This document shows, piece by piece, positions 8,450 to 17,915 of a stretch of 64,000 bases of DNA. The notes beneath the pieces are model-generated. The model did not search any database. It saw only the letters and a list, made by a program, of their open reading frames with translations, and was not told the DNA's origin. A program made the position numbers and the translations under genes. Where the stretch lies: NCBI GenBank assembly GCA_001596135.1, contig CP014773.1, positions 3,968,001 to 4,032,000 on the forward strand, given 5' to 3'. This stretch comes from Mucilaginibacter sp. PAMC 26640. GTDB taxonomy: Bacteria; Bacteroidota; Bacteroidia; Sphingobacteriales; Sphingobacteriaceae. Each line of letters begins with the position of its first letter. Within the stretch, counting starts at the first letter, position 1.

Positions 8450-9073
8450 ATGAATTTAAAACGACAGATTTTTGAGGGGGAAGGCGTATCGCTCGATTTT
8501 AAGAAAACGATTACCAGCTGCGAAAAGATAGCCAAGACCATGGTGTCTTTTGCTAATAACGTAGGTGGCCGCCTCCTGATCGGTGTATTGGACGATGGCA
8601 CTATAAAGGGGGTAAAAGCCGAAGATGAAGAGCGGTATATGATCACAAAGGCTGCTCATTTTTACTCCCGCCCTGCCCTGGAGCCAGTGTTTGAAGAAGT
8701 TTATTGGGATGCTAAGCTGGTATTGGTGGTTGATATCCCCGAAAGTACTGACAAGCCCCACTATGCGCTTGCTGAGGATGGTAAATGGTGGGCCTATATC
8801 CGTGTAAAAGATAAAAGTGTGTTGGCCAGCAAGATCGTATTGGAAGTGTTGAAGCAATCAAGCAATAATGAGGGTGTCTTGATTGAATATACATCCAAAG
8901 AAAAAGCTTTATTGGAACATCTGGACAAATCAGAACGTATCAACATAAAACAGTTTTGCGAATTGCTCAACATCGGACGCCGCCGGGCACAGCGCATTTT
9001 GGTTAACCTCGTTTTGACCGGAGTTATTCGCGTGCATACTACCGAAAAAGAGGAATATTATACAGCAAGCTAA
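8450..9073 (+). CDS. AlbA_2 (Schlafen-type) domain protein with C-terminal winged helix
   Basis: The N-terminal half (about residues 8-125) matches the AlbA_2 putative nucleic-acid-binding domain, with DFKKTITS, the FANNVGGRLLIGVLDDG core and a WAYIRVKDKS strand. The C-terminal ~60 residues (CELLNIGRRRAQRILVNLVLTG) look like a winged helix. Such proteins are usually annotated as regulators or ATP-binding proteins without known targets. It closes the DUF4442-GNAT run and may regulate it. At 207 residues it lacks the long extensions of larger AlbA_2 regulators. Confidence 0.8.
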   Translation: MNLKRQIFEGEGVSLDFKKTITSCEKIAKTMVSFANNVGGRLLIGVLDDGTIKGVKAEDEERYMITKAAHFYSRPALEPVFEEVYWDAKLVLVVDIPESTDKPHYALAEDGKWWAYIRVKDKSVLASKIVLEVLKQSSNNEGVLIEYTSKEKALLEHLDKSERINIKQFCELLNIGRRRAQRILVNLVLTGVIRVHTTEKEEYYTAS

Positions 9074-9136
9074 TTGCGTTTACTTATCCTATGCAAACTT
9101 AACTTAAGCATGGTAGGTACAATGTTTTAAACTCAC

Positions 9137-9144
9137 TACTTTTG
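9137..9144 (+). promoter_or_regulatory. Bacteroidota -7 box for the MATE gene
   Basis: An exact TAnnTTTG match (TACTTTTG) 13 bp before the ATG at 9158. No good -33 TTG is seen. Confidence 0.4.
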
Positions 9145-9157
9145 CCTGCCTTAAGTA

Positions 9158-10549
9158 ATGAGAAGCATTTTATACAAATATAAACCCTATTATAAGGATA
9201 GCCTTAAGCTGGCCATTCCTATTGTGCTTTCGCAGCTAGGCCACACCCTCGTTCATTTTTCCGACACGATCATCATCGGTCATTTTGCCGGAACGACCGC
9301 ATTGGCGGCCGTAGCACTTTCTATAAGTCTGTTTATCGTACCGTTTGTGATGGCCTTGGGAATCAGCTATGGCATTACCCCGCTTATCGCTCAGCATAAC
9401 GGGCGCAAAAATTTTGCAGAATGCGGACGGTTGCTTAGCAATAGTTTATTTCTCAATGTGATATCCGGCGTAATTCTTTTTGTGTTGTTTTACTTTGGCA
9501 TTATCTTTTTCATAGATAAACTTCATCAATCGCCCGAAGTAGTGCTACAGGCCAAGCCTTTCCTTATTCTATTGATTACATCGCTAATACCCTTAATGGT
9601 ATTTAATACATTTAAACAGTTTGCTGAGGGCCTCGGGCTAACCCGACAAGCTATGTATATCACCATAATAGGTAATGTGCTGAATATATTGGTGGGAATA
9701 ATATTGGTTAAAGGGCTTTTAGGAATCAGCCCTATGGGCATAAAAGGTGTTGGCTACAGTACGCTGATAGATCGCTGCCTCATGGCAATCGCCATGAGTG
9801 TTTATGTTTTCCGTTCGCCGCATTTTAAAACATACCTTTCGGATTTTGCTTTTAAGAATATTGATAAACATAGGATTTCGCAATTGTTAAAAATCGGTAT
9901 GCCCGTTGCGATGCAGTCTACTTTTGAAGTAAGCGCCTTTGGTGGTGCTTCCATTATAATTGGTACTATCGGAGCGATTCCGCAGGCCGCACACCAGATT
10001 GCTCTGAACCTCGCCAGTATGACGTACATGATGGCTGCAGGAATCTCATCAGCGGCAGCTATCCGGTCAGGAAACTACTATGGTGCTAATGATCATAAAA
10101 ATTTGCGTTTCTCTGCCATTTCTAATTACCATATCGTGATAATATTTATGTGCTTTACAGCTCTGCTGTTTACGATATTCAATCAATGGCTCCCGTATAT
10201 TTATACTTCTGACAAACAAGTAATTCCTATTGCCGCTCAATTACTTATAGTGGCTGCATTATTCCAATTATTTGACGGCACGCAGGTAGTGGGCTTAGGG
10301 GTGCTCCGTGGTATGGGCGATGTAAAAATTCCGACCATCATTACTTTTATATCTTACTGGATCATCGGCCTGCCTATCGGTTATTTGCTAGGCGTAAGTT
10401 TTGATTTTGGAGTTACCGGGGTATGGTTCGGCCTGGTTGCCGGCCTGGCATCTGCTTCTATAATGTTATTTCTACGTTTTCAGATCATTAGCAAAAACAA
10501 CAATAAAAGAGTGGTTTTAGCGGTCGAAGAGAGTTTGCTTAAATTTTAA
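9158..10549 (+). CDS. MATE family efflux transporter
   Basis: A multidrug/toxin exporter in the inner membrane, driven by sodium or protons (NorM/DinF class). The 463 residues contain about 12 hydrophobic segments. The N-terminal LAIPIVLSQLGHTLVHFSDT (residues 18-37) with the MATE-typical 'D-t-i-m-i-G' pattern (DTIIIGHFAG) and the mid-protein GMPVAMQSTFE repeat of that pattern support the family. Substrate cannot be read from sequence. The sodium:solute symporter follows on the same strand after 82 bp. Confidence 0.92.
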   Translation: MRSILYKYKPYYKDSLKLAIPIVLSQLGHTLVHFSDTIIIGHFAGTTALAAVALSISLFIVPFVMALGISYGITPLIAQHNGRKNFAECGRLLSNSLFLNVISGVILFVLFYFGIIFFIDKLHQSPEVVLQAKPFLILLITSLIPLMVFNTFKQFAEGLGLTRQAMYITIIGNVLNILVGIILVKGLLGISPMGIKGVGYSTLIDRCLMAIAMSVYVFRSPHFKTYLSDFAFKNIDKHRISQLLKIGMPVAMQSTFEVSAFGGASIIIGTIGAIPQAAHQIALNLASMTYMMAAGISSAAAIRSGNYYGANDHKNLRFSAISNYHIVIIFMCFTALLFTIFNQWLPYIYTSDKQVIPIAAQLLIVAALFQLFDGTQVVGLGVLRGMGDVKIPTIITFISYWIIGLPIGYLLGVSFDFGVTGVWFGLVAGLASASIMLFLRFQIISKNNNKRVVLAVEESLLKF

Positions 10550-10631
10550 ATAGTAGCCCATAATAACTGACAACGTCAATAATTTGGTTGATAAATCCTA
10601 AACTCATACATTCGGAAAAACACAAAAAGCC

Positions 10632-12116
10632 ATGTCACCCGGAATATTGCTCACATTTATAATAGGTTACTTTTTGGTATTGCTGGTTATCTCCTACCTC
10701 ACCTCCAAAAATTCAGCTAATAACGATACCTTTTTTGTGGCCAACCGCAACTCAAAATGGTATTTGGTAGCCTTCGGGATGATCGGTACTGCGTTGAGCG
10801 GGGTAACATTCATCTCTGTGCCCGGGAAAGTTGGTGCACCCAGTGGCGATCAGTTTGCTTACTTCCAGTTTGTGTTGGGTAATGCGGTGGGTTTTATCAT
10901 TATCGCTACGTTGTTGTTGCCACTTTATTACCGCTTAAAGCTTACTTCTATTTACAGTTATATAGAACACGCGCTGGGTACCTGGAGTTACAAAACTGCA
11001 GCCGGTATCTTTTTAATCAGCCGTACTATTGGCTCTTCCTTCCGGCTGTATCTGGTTGTAATAGTGTTACAGAAGTTCATTTTCGATGCCTACGGTGTTC
11101 CTTTTGCTGTTACGGTGCTTATCTGCCTTATCCTCATTTGGAGCTACACTTTTAAAGGCGGGTTAAAAACCATCATCATTACCGACAGTTTACAAACCTT
11201 TTTCCTTGTAACTTCGGTATTCCTATCCATCTATTTTATTTGCAAAAGCCTGGACTATAACATCATTCAGGCGGCCGATGCGATTAAAAACAGTGGCTAT
11301 TCCAAAATCTTCTTCTTTGATAATTTCATGAGCAGTAAGCTCCATTTAAGCAAGCAATTTCTGGGTGGTGTATTTATTACTATCGGTATGACCGGACTCG
11401 ACCAGGATCTGATGCAGAAAAATCTCAGCCTGAAAAACATTAAAGAAGCACAGAAGAATATGTTCAGTTTCGTGGCGGTGTTTGTGGTGATCAACATCTT
11501 TTTCCTGAGTGTTGGTGCGCTGCTTTATATCTACGCCAACAAATATGGCATCAGCGTAGAAAAAACCGATTACCTATACCCTACCATCGCCCTAAAATAC
11601 CTCGGGGTTGTGCCGGCCATGGTATTTATGCTCGGCTTGACCGCTGCGACCTTCGCTACTACCGATTCGGCGTTAACGGCATTGACGACCTCCTTTTGCG
11701 TAGATTTCCTGGGCTTCAATAAGAAAAACGATGTTAACAGCAAGAAAAATGTAAACACCAGGCATCTGGTGCACGTTGGATTATCGGGACTGATGTTTTT
11801 AACAATCATCGTGTTTAATGCCATCAATAACGATGCGGTGGTAGGCGCTATATTTAAGGTTGCATCTTACACTTACGGGCCGCTGCTTGGGTTATATGCC
11901 TTTGGTTTATTTGTAAGCGGCAGACAGGTCAATGATAAACTTGTGCCCTTTATTTGCCTTGTATCCCCTGCCATCTGCTTCTTTTTAAGCACCGAATCAA
12001 AAACGCTGTTAGGTGGTTACGTGTTTGATAACGAGCTAATCATCGTTAACGGATTGATTACGTTTGCCGGGTTATGGCTGTCATCCAGCAGAAAAACAAA
12101 GGTGGTTGTATTGTAG
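10632..12116 (+). CDS. Sodium:solute symporter family protein
   Basis: An SSS-family importer (494 residues, about 13 membrane segments) that would couple sodium influx to uptake of a sugar, amino acid, vitamin or organic acid. The family pattern is seen in FFVANRNSKWYLVAFGMIGTALSGVTF near residues 34-60, YYRLKLTSIYSYIE, the GMTGLDQDLMQK loop after the sixth segment, and TAATFATTDSALTAL with the Na-binding Ser/Asp region. Substrate is unknown. The LOG gene starts 22 bp later. Confidence 0.9.
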   Translation: MSPGILLTFIIGYFLVLLVISYLTSKNSANNDTFFVANRNSKWYLVAFGMIGTALSGVTFISVPGKVGAPSGDQFAYFQFVLGNAVGFIIIATLLLPLYYRLKLTSIYSYIEHALGTWSYKTAAGIFLISRTIGSSFRLYLVVIVLQKFIFDAYGVPFAVTVLICLILIWSYTFKGGLKTIIITDSLQTFFLVTSVFLSIYFICKSLDYNIIQAADAIKNSGYSKIFFFDNFMSSKLHLSKQFLGGVFITIGMTGLDQDLMQKNLSLKNIKEAQKNMFSFVAVFVVINIFFLSVGALLYIYANKYGISVEKTDYLYPTIALKYLGVVPAMVFMLGLTAATFATTDSALTALTTSFCVDFLGFNKKNDVNSKKNVNTRHLVHVGLSGLMFLTIIVFNAINNDAVVGAIFKVASYTYGPLLGLYAFGLFVSGRQVNDKLVPFICLVSPAICFFLSTESKTLLGGYVFDNELIIVNGLITFAGLWLSSSRKTKVVVL

Positions 12117-12138
12117 TTATATCAGAATAGTATATTAT

Positions 12139-12846
12139 ATGACAAGTGAAGATAAGATAAGACAAGCGTTTGAAAATAAGAACTGGCAGGAAATAAAGGT
12201 TACCGATTCCTGGCAGATTTTTAAGATTATGGCCGAGTTTGTAGACGGCTTTGAGAAACTGGCTAAAATTGGCCCATGCGTATCCATATTTGGGTCGGCA
12301 CGTACCAAGCACGAAAATAAATTTTACAGCCTGGCAGAAAACTGCGCGCGCTTGTTAACCGAGCGCGGCTACGGTGTCATTTCAGGCGGTGGCCCGGGTA
12401 TTATGGAAGCAGCCAATAAAGGTGCTTACGAGGCCGGTGGTAAATCGGTAGGGTTAAACATCGAGCTGCCCTTTGAGCAGTTTCATAACAAATATATCGA
12501 CCGGGATAAGATCCTTGAGTTTGACTACTTTTTCATCCGGAAGGTAATGTTCATGAAGTACTCACAGGGTTTCATTATTCTGCCCGGCGGTTTCGGAACG
12601 ATGGATGAATCTTTCGAGGCGATCACGCTGATACAAACCGGAAAGATTGCCCGTTTCCCCATCGTATTTGTTGGCAAGGATTATTGGGGCGGCCTCTTCA
12701 AATGGGTGGAAGAACGCATGCTGGACGAAGAGCACAATATCAGCCCGGATGATCTGAATCTTTACCGCCTGGTGGATACTGCCGAAGAAGCTACGGAGCA
12801 CATCTTCCGTTTCTACGATAAGTATGTTTTGAAACCCAATTTTTAA
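12139..12846 (+). CDS. LOG family protein (TIGR00730-like)
   Basis: A Rossmann-fold protein of the LOG / 'lysine decarboxylase-like' family, whose characterised members release the base from nucleoside 5'-monophosphates (cytokinin-activating phosphoribohydrolase) or degrade purine nucleotides. Both family motifs are present: SGGGPGIMEAANKGA (about residues 86-100) and PGGFGTMDE (about 149-157). The ATG at 12139 is used; an in-frame TTG at 12064 would overlap the symporter gene by 53 bp. Its exact substrate is unknown. Confidence 0.9.
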   Translation: MTSEDKIRQAFENKNWQEIKVTDSWQIFKIMAEFVDGFEKLAKIGPCVSIFGSARTKHENKFYSLAENCARLLTERGYGVISGGGPGIMEAANKGAYEAGGKSVGLNIELPFEQFHNKYIDRDKILEFDYFFIRKVMFMKYSQGFIILPGGFGTMDESFEAITLIQTGKIARFPIVFVGKDYWGGLFKWVEERMLDEEHNISPDDLNLYRLVDTAEEATEHIFRFYDKYVLKPNF

Positions 12847-13220
12847 GATTTGCGGCCAGGTGTTCCACATTGCGAATGTGGAACACCAATAATGTGTAAG
12901 TATCTTATTATCAATTTATTGCAGACTTTTAGTGGAACAGATTGGAACATCCCTGTTATTTAAGTAAATTATGCAATCAATTGATAATTAGTAAATTATA
13001 TTATTTTATAGAATTCCTTTTTCAAATAGTGGAACAGTTTTTTGAAACACTTTGGAACAAACATTTCCAACGTTTTGCTTTGCGCGAACGCTTTAATCAT
13101 TCGCGACATGGTTGCCCATAATAGCGGCGTTTAATTTAATGGCGTCCTCCTTCTCCTTAATATTTAGGGTTTTCGTTCAGCAATTTTTGGGATGTAGATT
13201 TAAAGTCGTTTATTTACGTC
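12847..13220. other. AT-rich intergenic region with TGGAACA repeats
   Basis: No gene is seen. The region contains a 13-bp perfect inverted repeat (12859-12887) and further copies of TGGAACA at 12933, 12943, 13030 and 13053 or close by. The MFS gene follows. Confidence 0.6.
12859..12887. repeat. Perfect 13-bp inverted repeat
   Basis: GGTGTTCCACATT, loop GCG, then its exact reverse complement. No U-run follows on either strand, so it looks more like a protein-binding site or RNA hairpin than a terminator. Confidence 0.8.
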
Positions 13221-14483
13221 ATGGACTCCACAGCCCAAACCAAAAAACCGGCAGCCTTAGGCTTTATCTTCGTTACCCTTTTAATTGATATCACCGGCTT
13301 TGGTATCATCATCCCTGTATTTCCGGATCTGATCAAGAACCTTATCCACGGCGACCTTAGTCAGGCAGCGCAGTGGGGTGGCTGGTTGCTCCTCGCCTAT
13401 TCGGTTATGCAATTCTTGTTCTCTCCGGTATTAGGTAACCTGAGCGACCGCTACGGCCGCCGGCCGGTATTGCTCGCATCTTTGTTTGGCTTCGCGGTTG
13501 ATTATACTTTTCTGGCGTTTGCACCAACCATTTGGTGGCTGTTCTTAGGCCGTATCATTGCCGGTATTACCGGTGCAAGTTTCACCACGGCATCTGCCTA
13601 TATCGCCGATGTGAGTCCGCCCGAAAAGCGGGCACAAAACTTCGGGATCATCGGCGCAGCCTTTGGTATGGGTTTTATCATCGGGCCTGTTTTGGGCGGT
13701 GTGCTGGGCGATATCAATATCAAATTACCATTTCTGGCAGCTGCGGGGCTGGCTTTTATCAATATGCTGTACGGTTATTTCGTACTGCCCGAGTCGCTGG
13801 ATAAATCCCTGCGCCGCCCGTTTGAATGGCGAAGGGCCAACCCCATCGGCTCACTCAAGCAACTTAAAAAATACCCGTCGGTAAGCGGACTCATCATCTC
13901 GCTTATCCTGATCTACCTGGCAGCCCACGCTGTACAAAGCACCTGGACCTTCTTTACCATGCTCCGTTTCGACTGGACCAAGAAAGTGGTGGGGCTTTCA
14001 CTTGGCCTGGTGGGTGTACTTTCGGGCCTGGTACAGGGTCTGCTCATCAGGGTAACCATCCCCAAACTGGGGCAAAAGAAAAGTATCATTTACGGCCTGT
14101 TGCTATATACGGCAGGCTTGTTCCTGTTTGCCTTTGCTGATAAAAGCTGGATGATGTTTGCCATACTGGTTGTTTACTGCCTGGGCGGCATCGCCGGGCC
14201 TGCACTTCAGGGCCTCATCAGCGGGCAGATCCCGCCAAATGAACAGGGCGAACTACAGGGCGGGCTCACCAGTTTAATGAGTGTAACCTCTATAGTGGGC
14301 CCTGCTTTAATGGCTAATTTATTTGCCTGGTTTACGGGCAAAAGTGCTCCTATTCATTTCCCGGGTGCCGCATTTTTTGCGGGCGCCCTACTCATGCTTT
14401 TAAGTACCATCCTGGCAATTTTAAGCTTTAAACGTGCACGCGAAACTAAAAACACACAACCAACAGATGTTGCAGCTCACTAA
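13221..14483 (+). CDS. MFS exporter, TetA/TCR-like (first of tandem pair)
   Basis: A major facilitator exporter of the tetracycline-resistance-like 12-helix group (420 residues). The N-terminal LIDITGFGIIIPVFP, motif A between helices 2 and 3 (GNLSDRYGRRPVLL, residues ~73-86) and the antiporter motif C region (GAAFGMGFIIGPVLGG) are clear. It is a drug or metabolite antiporter in the inner membrane; the actual substrate is unknown. The next gene is a paralogue in the same direction, 50 bp away, suggesting local duplication and co-transcription. Confidence 0.9.
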   Translation: MDSTAQTKKPAALGFIFVTLLIDITGFGIIIPVFPDLIKNLIHGDLSQAAQWGGWLLLAYSVMQFLFSPVLGNLSDRYGRRPVLLASLFGFAVDYTFLAFAPTIWWLFLGRIIAGITGASFTTASAYIADVSPPEKRAQNFGIIGAAFGMGFIIGPVLGGVLGDINIKLPFLAAAGLAFINMLYGYFVLPESLDKSLRRPFEWRRANPIGSLKQLKKYPSVSGLIISLILIYLAAHAVQSTWTFFTMLRFDWTKKVVGLSLGLVGVLSGLVQGLLIRVTIPKLGQKKSIIYGLLLYTAGLFLFAFADKSWMMFAILVVYCLGGIAGPALQGLISGQIPPNEQGELQGGLTSLMSVTSIVGPALMANLFAWFTGKSAPIHFPGAAFFAGALLMLLSTILAILSFKRARETKNTQPTDVAAH

Positions 14484-14533
14484 TTATTCAATGCCGGTGA
14501 AACTTTCTGCATTTTATCTGTTTAAGTAAAAAG

Positions 14534-15805
14534 ATGGCAGATACGAATGAAAAGCCTAATAAAGGGCGGGGTGCATTAGGGTTTATTTTCGTTACGGTAT
14601 TGATAGATACGATGGGGTTGGGCATCATTATCCCTATCCTCCCTACACTTTTAGAGCAACTGGGCCACGTTGGCGTAAGTATGGCCAGCCAGTACAGCGG
14701 CTACCTTACCTTCACCTACGCTACGATGCAGTTTGTGTGCGCGCCTATCCTGGGTAACCTCAGCGACCGCTATGGCCGCCGTCCGGTACTTTTGATCTCA
14801 CTCCTCGGCTTCGGTATCGATTACCTTTTTATGGGCTTTGCACCAAGTATATTCTGGTTGTTTATCGGCCGGTTCATAGCAGGGATTGCCGGCGCCAGTA
14901 CAACCACCGCCACTGCATACATCTCAGATGTAAGCACAGGCGACAAGCGCGCGGCCAATTTTGGGCTGATCGGCGCAGCCACCGGCCTTGGCTTTATATT
15001 GGGCATAGGTTTGGGTGGCTTTTTAGGCGGCGTATTTATCAGGCTACCTTTCTTTGTTGCCGCGGGACTGGCATTTATCAATGCCATTTACGGGTTTTTT
15101 GTATTGCCGGAGTCGCTGGATCTGAAGAACCGGCGCAGGTTCCAGTTCAAACGAGCCAACCCGATAGGGTCGCTGCTGCGTTTAAGGCATTATTCCACGG
15201 CCGTGAGCACACTTATTACAGCTTATACCATCGTTTATATCGGTCAGCGGGCGGTGGAGAACGTGCTGCCGTTTTATGTGGTAGAGAAGTTTAAATGGAC
15301 CGAAACCAGCATCGGCGCTTTGGGCATCTTCCTGGGTTTGCTGATTGTTGGCGTGCAGGGGGGACTGGTACGGTGGACCATCCCCAAATTCGGATTAAGA
15401 AAAAACATCATGGCCGGTATTGCTTTTTACGGTATCGGGCTCATATTGATATCACTCAATAACACCCCCTGGTTAATGTATGTGGTCATGATCCCCTATT
15501 GCATGGGTGGCATTGGCGGCACGGCCATGCAGGGCTTTATTTCCGAGCACGTTTCAGCCAATGAACAAGGTGAGCTGCAGGGCGCTTTAACCAGCCTGGT
15601 GAGTTTAACCACTATTATTGGCCCCTTGATGATGGCCTCTATATTTCATCATTTCACTTCGCAGGAAAGTAAAGTGTATTTCCCGGGCGCGCCATTTATG
15701 TTTGGTGCCATATTGATGGGGATCGCTGTGATCCTGACGATCCGGAGCTTCAAGAAAAAAGAACCGAAATTGCTAAACAGCGATACCACTATTCCAAGCC
15801 ACTAA
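14534..15805 (+). CDS. MFS exporter, TetA/TCR-like (second of tandem pair)
   Basis: A 423-residue paralogue of the preceding exporter, sharing the LGFIFVTVLID opening, the GNLSDRYGRRPVLL loop, the YISDVSTGDKRAANFGLIGAA helix-5 region, the PESL helix-6 end and an FXRANPIGSL cytoplasmic loop. It probably arose by tandem duplication and then diverged. Its 3' end overlaps the convergent DUF502 gene by 17 bp. Substrate is unknown. Confidence 0.9.
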   Translation: MADTNEKPNKGRGALGFIFVTVLIDTMGLGIIIPILPTLLEQLGHVGVSMASQYSGYLTFTYATMQFVCAPILGNLSDRYGRRPVLLISLLGFGIDYLFMGFAPSIFWLFIGRFIAGIAGASTTTATAYISDVSTGDKRAANFGLIGAATGLGFILGIGLGGFLGGVFIRLPFFVAAGLAFINAIYGFFVLPESLDLKNRRRFQFKRANPIGSLLRLRHYSTAVSTLITAYTIVYIGQRAVENVLPFYVVEKFKWTETSIGALGIFLGLLIVGVQGGLVRWTIPKFGLRKNIMAGIAFYGIGLILISLNNTPWLMYVVMIPYCMGGIGGTAMQGFISEHVSANEQGELQGALTSLVSLTTIIGPLMMASIFHHFTSQESKVYFPGAPFMFGAILMGIAVILTIRSFKKKEPKLLNSDTTIPSH

Positions 15806-16382
15806 CACCGCCACTGATCACAAACTTCATGATCTGGGCCGCACTTTTGTCGATAGGTTTTACTTTATCTGCCGATACGATCACCACCTGCCCCGCAAAC
15901 GAGTAGGAATATGGAAAGTAAACCGCTACCTCGCCGGGCAAGCCGATAGTGCTCATGTCTTTCTGTACCATGAAGCCTATTTTCTTCAGTCCGAATTCAT
16001 TTACTTCTACCAGTACCGGCTCGTTAAATTTCTTCTCCTCTCCCACAAAAGCTTCCGTAAGGTCTTTAATAGAGGAATACAAAAACTTAAAAATAGGCAG
16101 GCGGTTAAGCCAGCGGTTAAACCAGCCTTTAATCGGGTCGGTAATTACATTGGTGACCAAAATTCCCGCTATGAAAATGATTACGATGACATTCAGGATG
16201 CCCAAGCCGGGGATGTAAAGTGGTTTGCCGGTTTTGCTGTCATACCATAGGTCGCTGATGTTTAGCGCATTATCGATAGTTGCAACCGCCCAAAAGATCA
16301 GAAAAAACGCTGCACCAAGCGGCACAACAATTAACAGTCCTTTAACAAAGTAATTAAGCAGCGCACGGAATAATCGTTTCAT
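15789..16382 (-). CDS. DUF502 family membrane protein
   Basis: A 197-residue inner-membrane protein of the DUF502 family (related proteins in plants are called COV1-like). The ATG at 16382 gives the family's usual N-terminus (MKRLFRALLNYFVKGLL) followed by a first membrane helix; an upstream frame extends it but without family resemblance. The second helix carries IPGLGILNVIVIIFIAGIL. The soluble C-terminal part has YSSIKDLTEAFVGEEKKF, GFMVQKDMS, VYFPYSYSFAG and the terminal ISGGV typical of the family. Function unknown. The gene converges on the MFS gene. Confidence 0.85.
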   Translation of the reverse strand: MKRLFRALLNYFVKGLLIVVPLGAAFFLIFWAVATIDNALNISDLWYDSKTGKPLYIPGLGILNVIVIIFIAGILVTNVITDPIKGWFNRWLNRLPIFKFLYSSIKDLTEAFVGEEKKFNEPVLVEVNEFGLKKIGFMVQKDMSTIGLPGEVAVYFPYSYSFAGQVVIVSADKVKPIDKSAAQIMKFVISGGVSGLE

Positions 16383-16620
16383 GAGGCGTAGATTAAGTCG
16401 GCAAAAATACGGGTTTTGGAGGAGATAAGGACTTAAAACATTTACTATGATCTGCGGAGAGGGGGGGATTCGGTTTTGAGCATTATATATGGTGAGTAAG
16501 CTTAAATCATCCTTTATTTTTGCCATTTTTGGCAGACTTCGGAAGACTTATTTGCCGCACAGGTATTATATAACCCGCCCAATTGCGTCAGTCCTGCCAA
16601 TTTAAGTATTAAGGTTGGCA

Positions 16621-17640
16621 CTAATTTCTATCTAGCCCGTCCATGTATCCCAATTCTTTCAAACGGGATTTCAATTGTGAATCAACTTTGTTTTTTGCGG
16701 TGTAGAACGCCAAAATTTTCAATTTTGATGGTAGTGGTTGTTTAATAAACTTTTCAAAGTCTATATCTGTCTTATAGACTCTAAGTTGATTAAGTTGTGG
16801 AAGTTTTTCGAGACCAGTTAGAGATGCAAGTGTTTTACAGTTAAGAACCTTAATGTCGGTCAGATTAGCAAGCCCATCGTCAAAATTGATTTTCGGCAAG
16901 CGGATTTGGTCTTGAACTAATAGAGTTTTTAACTTATGGAAGCTGTTTATGTTTTGTAAATTATTTAAACCTCGTATCCAAGTTAGATTTAAATTTTCAA
17001 TGTTATTACCGCCTATCTCATTGATATTATCTCTTCCTCCAAGGATGATGTTCAGAGTTTTCAGAAGTGGCAATTCATTTACAAATGATAAATGGACTTT
17101 TGATATACCATTTAAGTTAAGATGTTCTAATCTTTTTAAAGCGCCTATCGCTTGTATGTTCTTGGTATGACCTGCTAAAATCAAATAATCCAAATTTTTA
17201 TAGCTGGATAAATACTCTAAATTTAACGCCTTCGTTTTGGTGTCAAAAACATATAACCTATTTAAATTTTGGAAGTTCTTAGCACTTAGTATATCGGTCT
17301 CTTTAAGCTCAAATACGCCTATTCCCAATTTCTTCAGATTTCTTAAATGAGTTATGCTTTCCATATTATGAACTTGCCGCAAACAGTCAACACTTAACGA
17401 TTTTACCTCTGGTATTTGGTTAACAATGCTACAATCAAATATGCTGCTGTGATGTCCATAAAACCGTATCGTCAAATTTTCATCATGTTTTCCTGCCAGT
17501 TCATTAAGTTTAGATAACATATGACGGTCATAAACTTCGGATGAGAATTGTATTATTACTTCATTATCTTCCTCCAGTAAACTGGCAATAGCGTTTTCAT
17601 CAATTACATTAGGGTCTTGAATTCTGTGCTGCTTTCTCAT
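16621..17640 (-). CDS. Leucine-rich-repeat protein
   Basis: A 339-residue protein with roughly nine repeats of 22-23 residues from about residue 95 to 310 (for example LKRLEHLNLNGISKVH, LPLLKTLNI, LANLTDIKVLNC, LPQLNQLRVYKT). The spacing fits a leucine-rich-repeat solenoid, a protein-protein interaction scaffold. No signal peptide, anchor or catalytic domain is seen, so it is probably cytoplasmic. The gene and its upstream 270 bp are visibly more AT-rich than the housekeeping genes either side, which hints at acquisition. Binding partner unknown. Confidence 0.65.
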   Translation of the reverse strand: MRKQHRIQDPNVIDENAIASLLEEDNEVIIQFSSEVYDRHMLSKLNELAGKHDENLTIRFYGHHSSIFDCSIVNQIPEVKSLSVDCLRQVHNMESITHLRNLKKLGIGVFELKETDILSAKNFQNLNRLYVFDTKTKALNLEYLSSYKNLDYLILAGHTKNIQAIGALKRLEHLNLNGISKVHLSFVNELPLLKTLNIILGGRDNINEIGGNNIENLNLTWIRGLNNLQNINSFHKLKTLLVQDQIRLPKINFDDGLANLTDIKVLNCKTLASLTGLEKLPQLNQLRVYKTDIDFEKFIKQPLPSKLKILAFYTAKNKVDSQLKSRLKELGYMDGLDRN

Positions 17641-17915
17641 TTAAAAATTGTGTTGTATTAGGTTTGGCTTTGTTTACTAAAACAATATTCTTTTGAGGAA
17701 TTTTTTTCTTCCCATTATATTATTGTTCTTTAATGAGGTTTATATATATCAAGCTAGCTATATATTTTACTATCTATTAATCATCAAACTGATAGAATGC
17801 CCTTGTTTTATGACTATAAATTAGTTACAGCGGGTCCCATACTTGCCTTAATTTTGAGAATTATAGTATTATTATGGAAAAATTAGAGGTATAGCGCTTA
17901 GCTTCTTCTTCCCCC

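Noticed and set aside
12859..12887. Inverted repeat considered as terminator for the LOG gene
   Set aside because: No U-run follows it on either strand.
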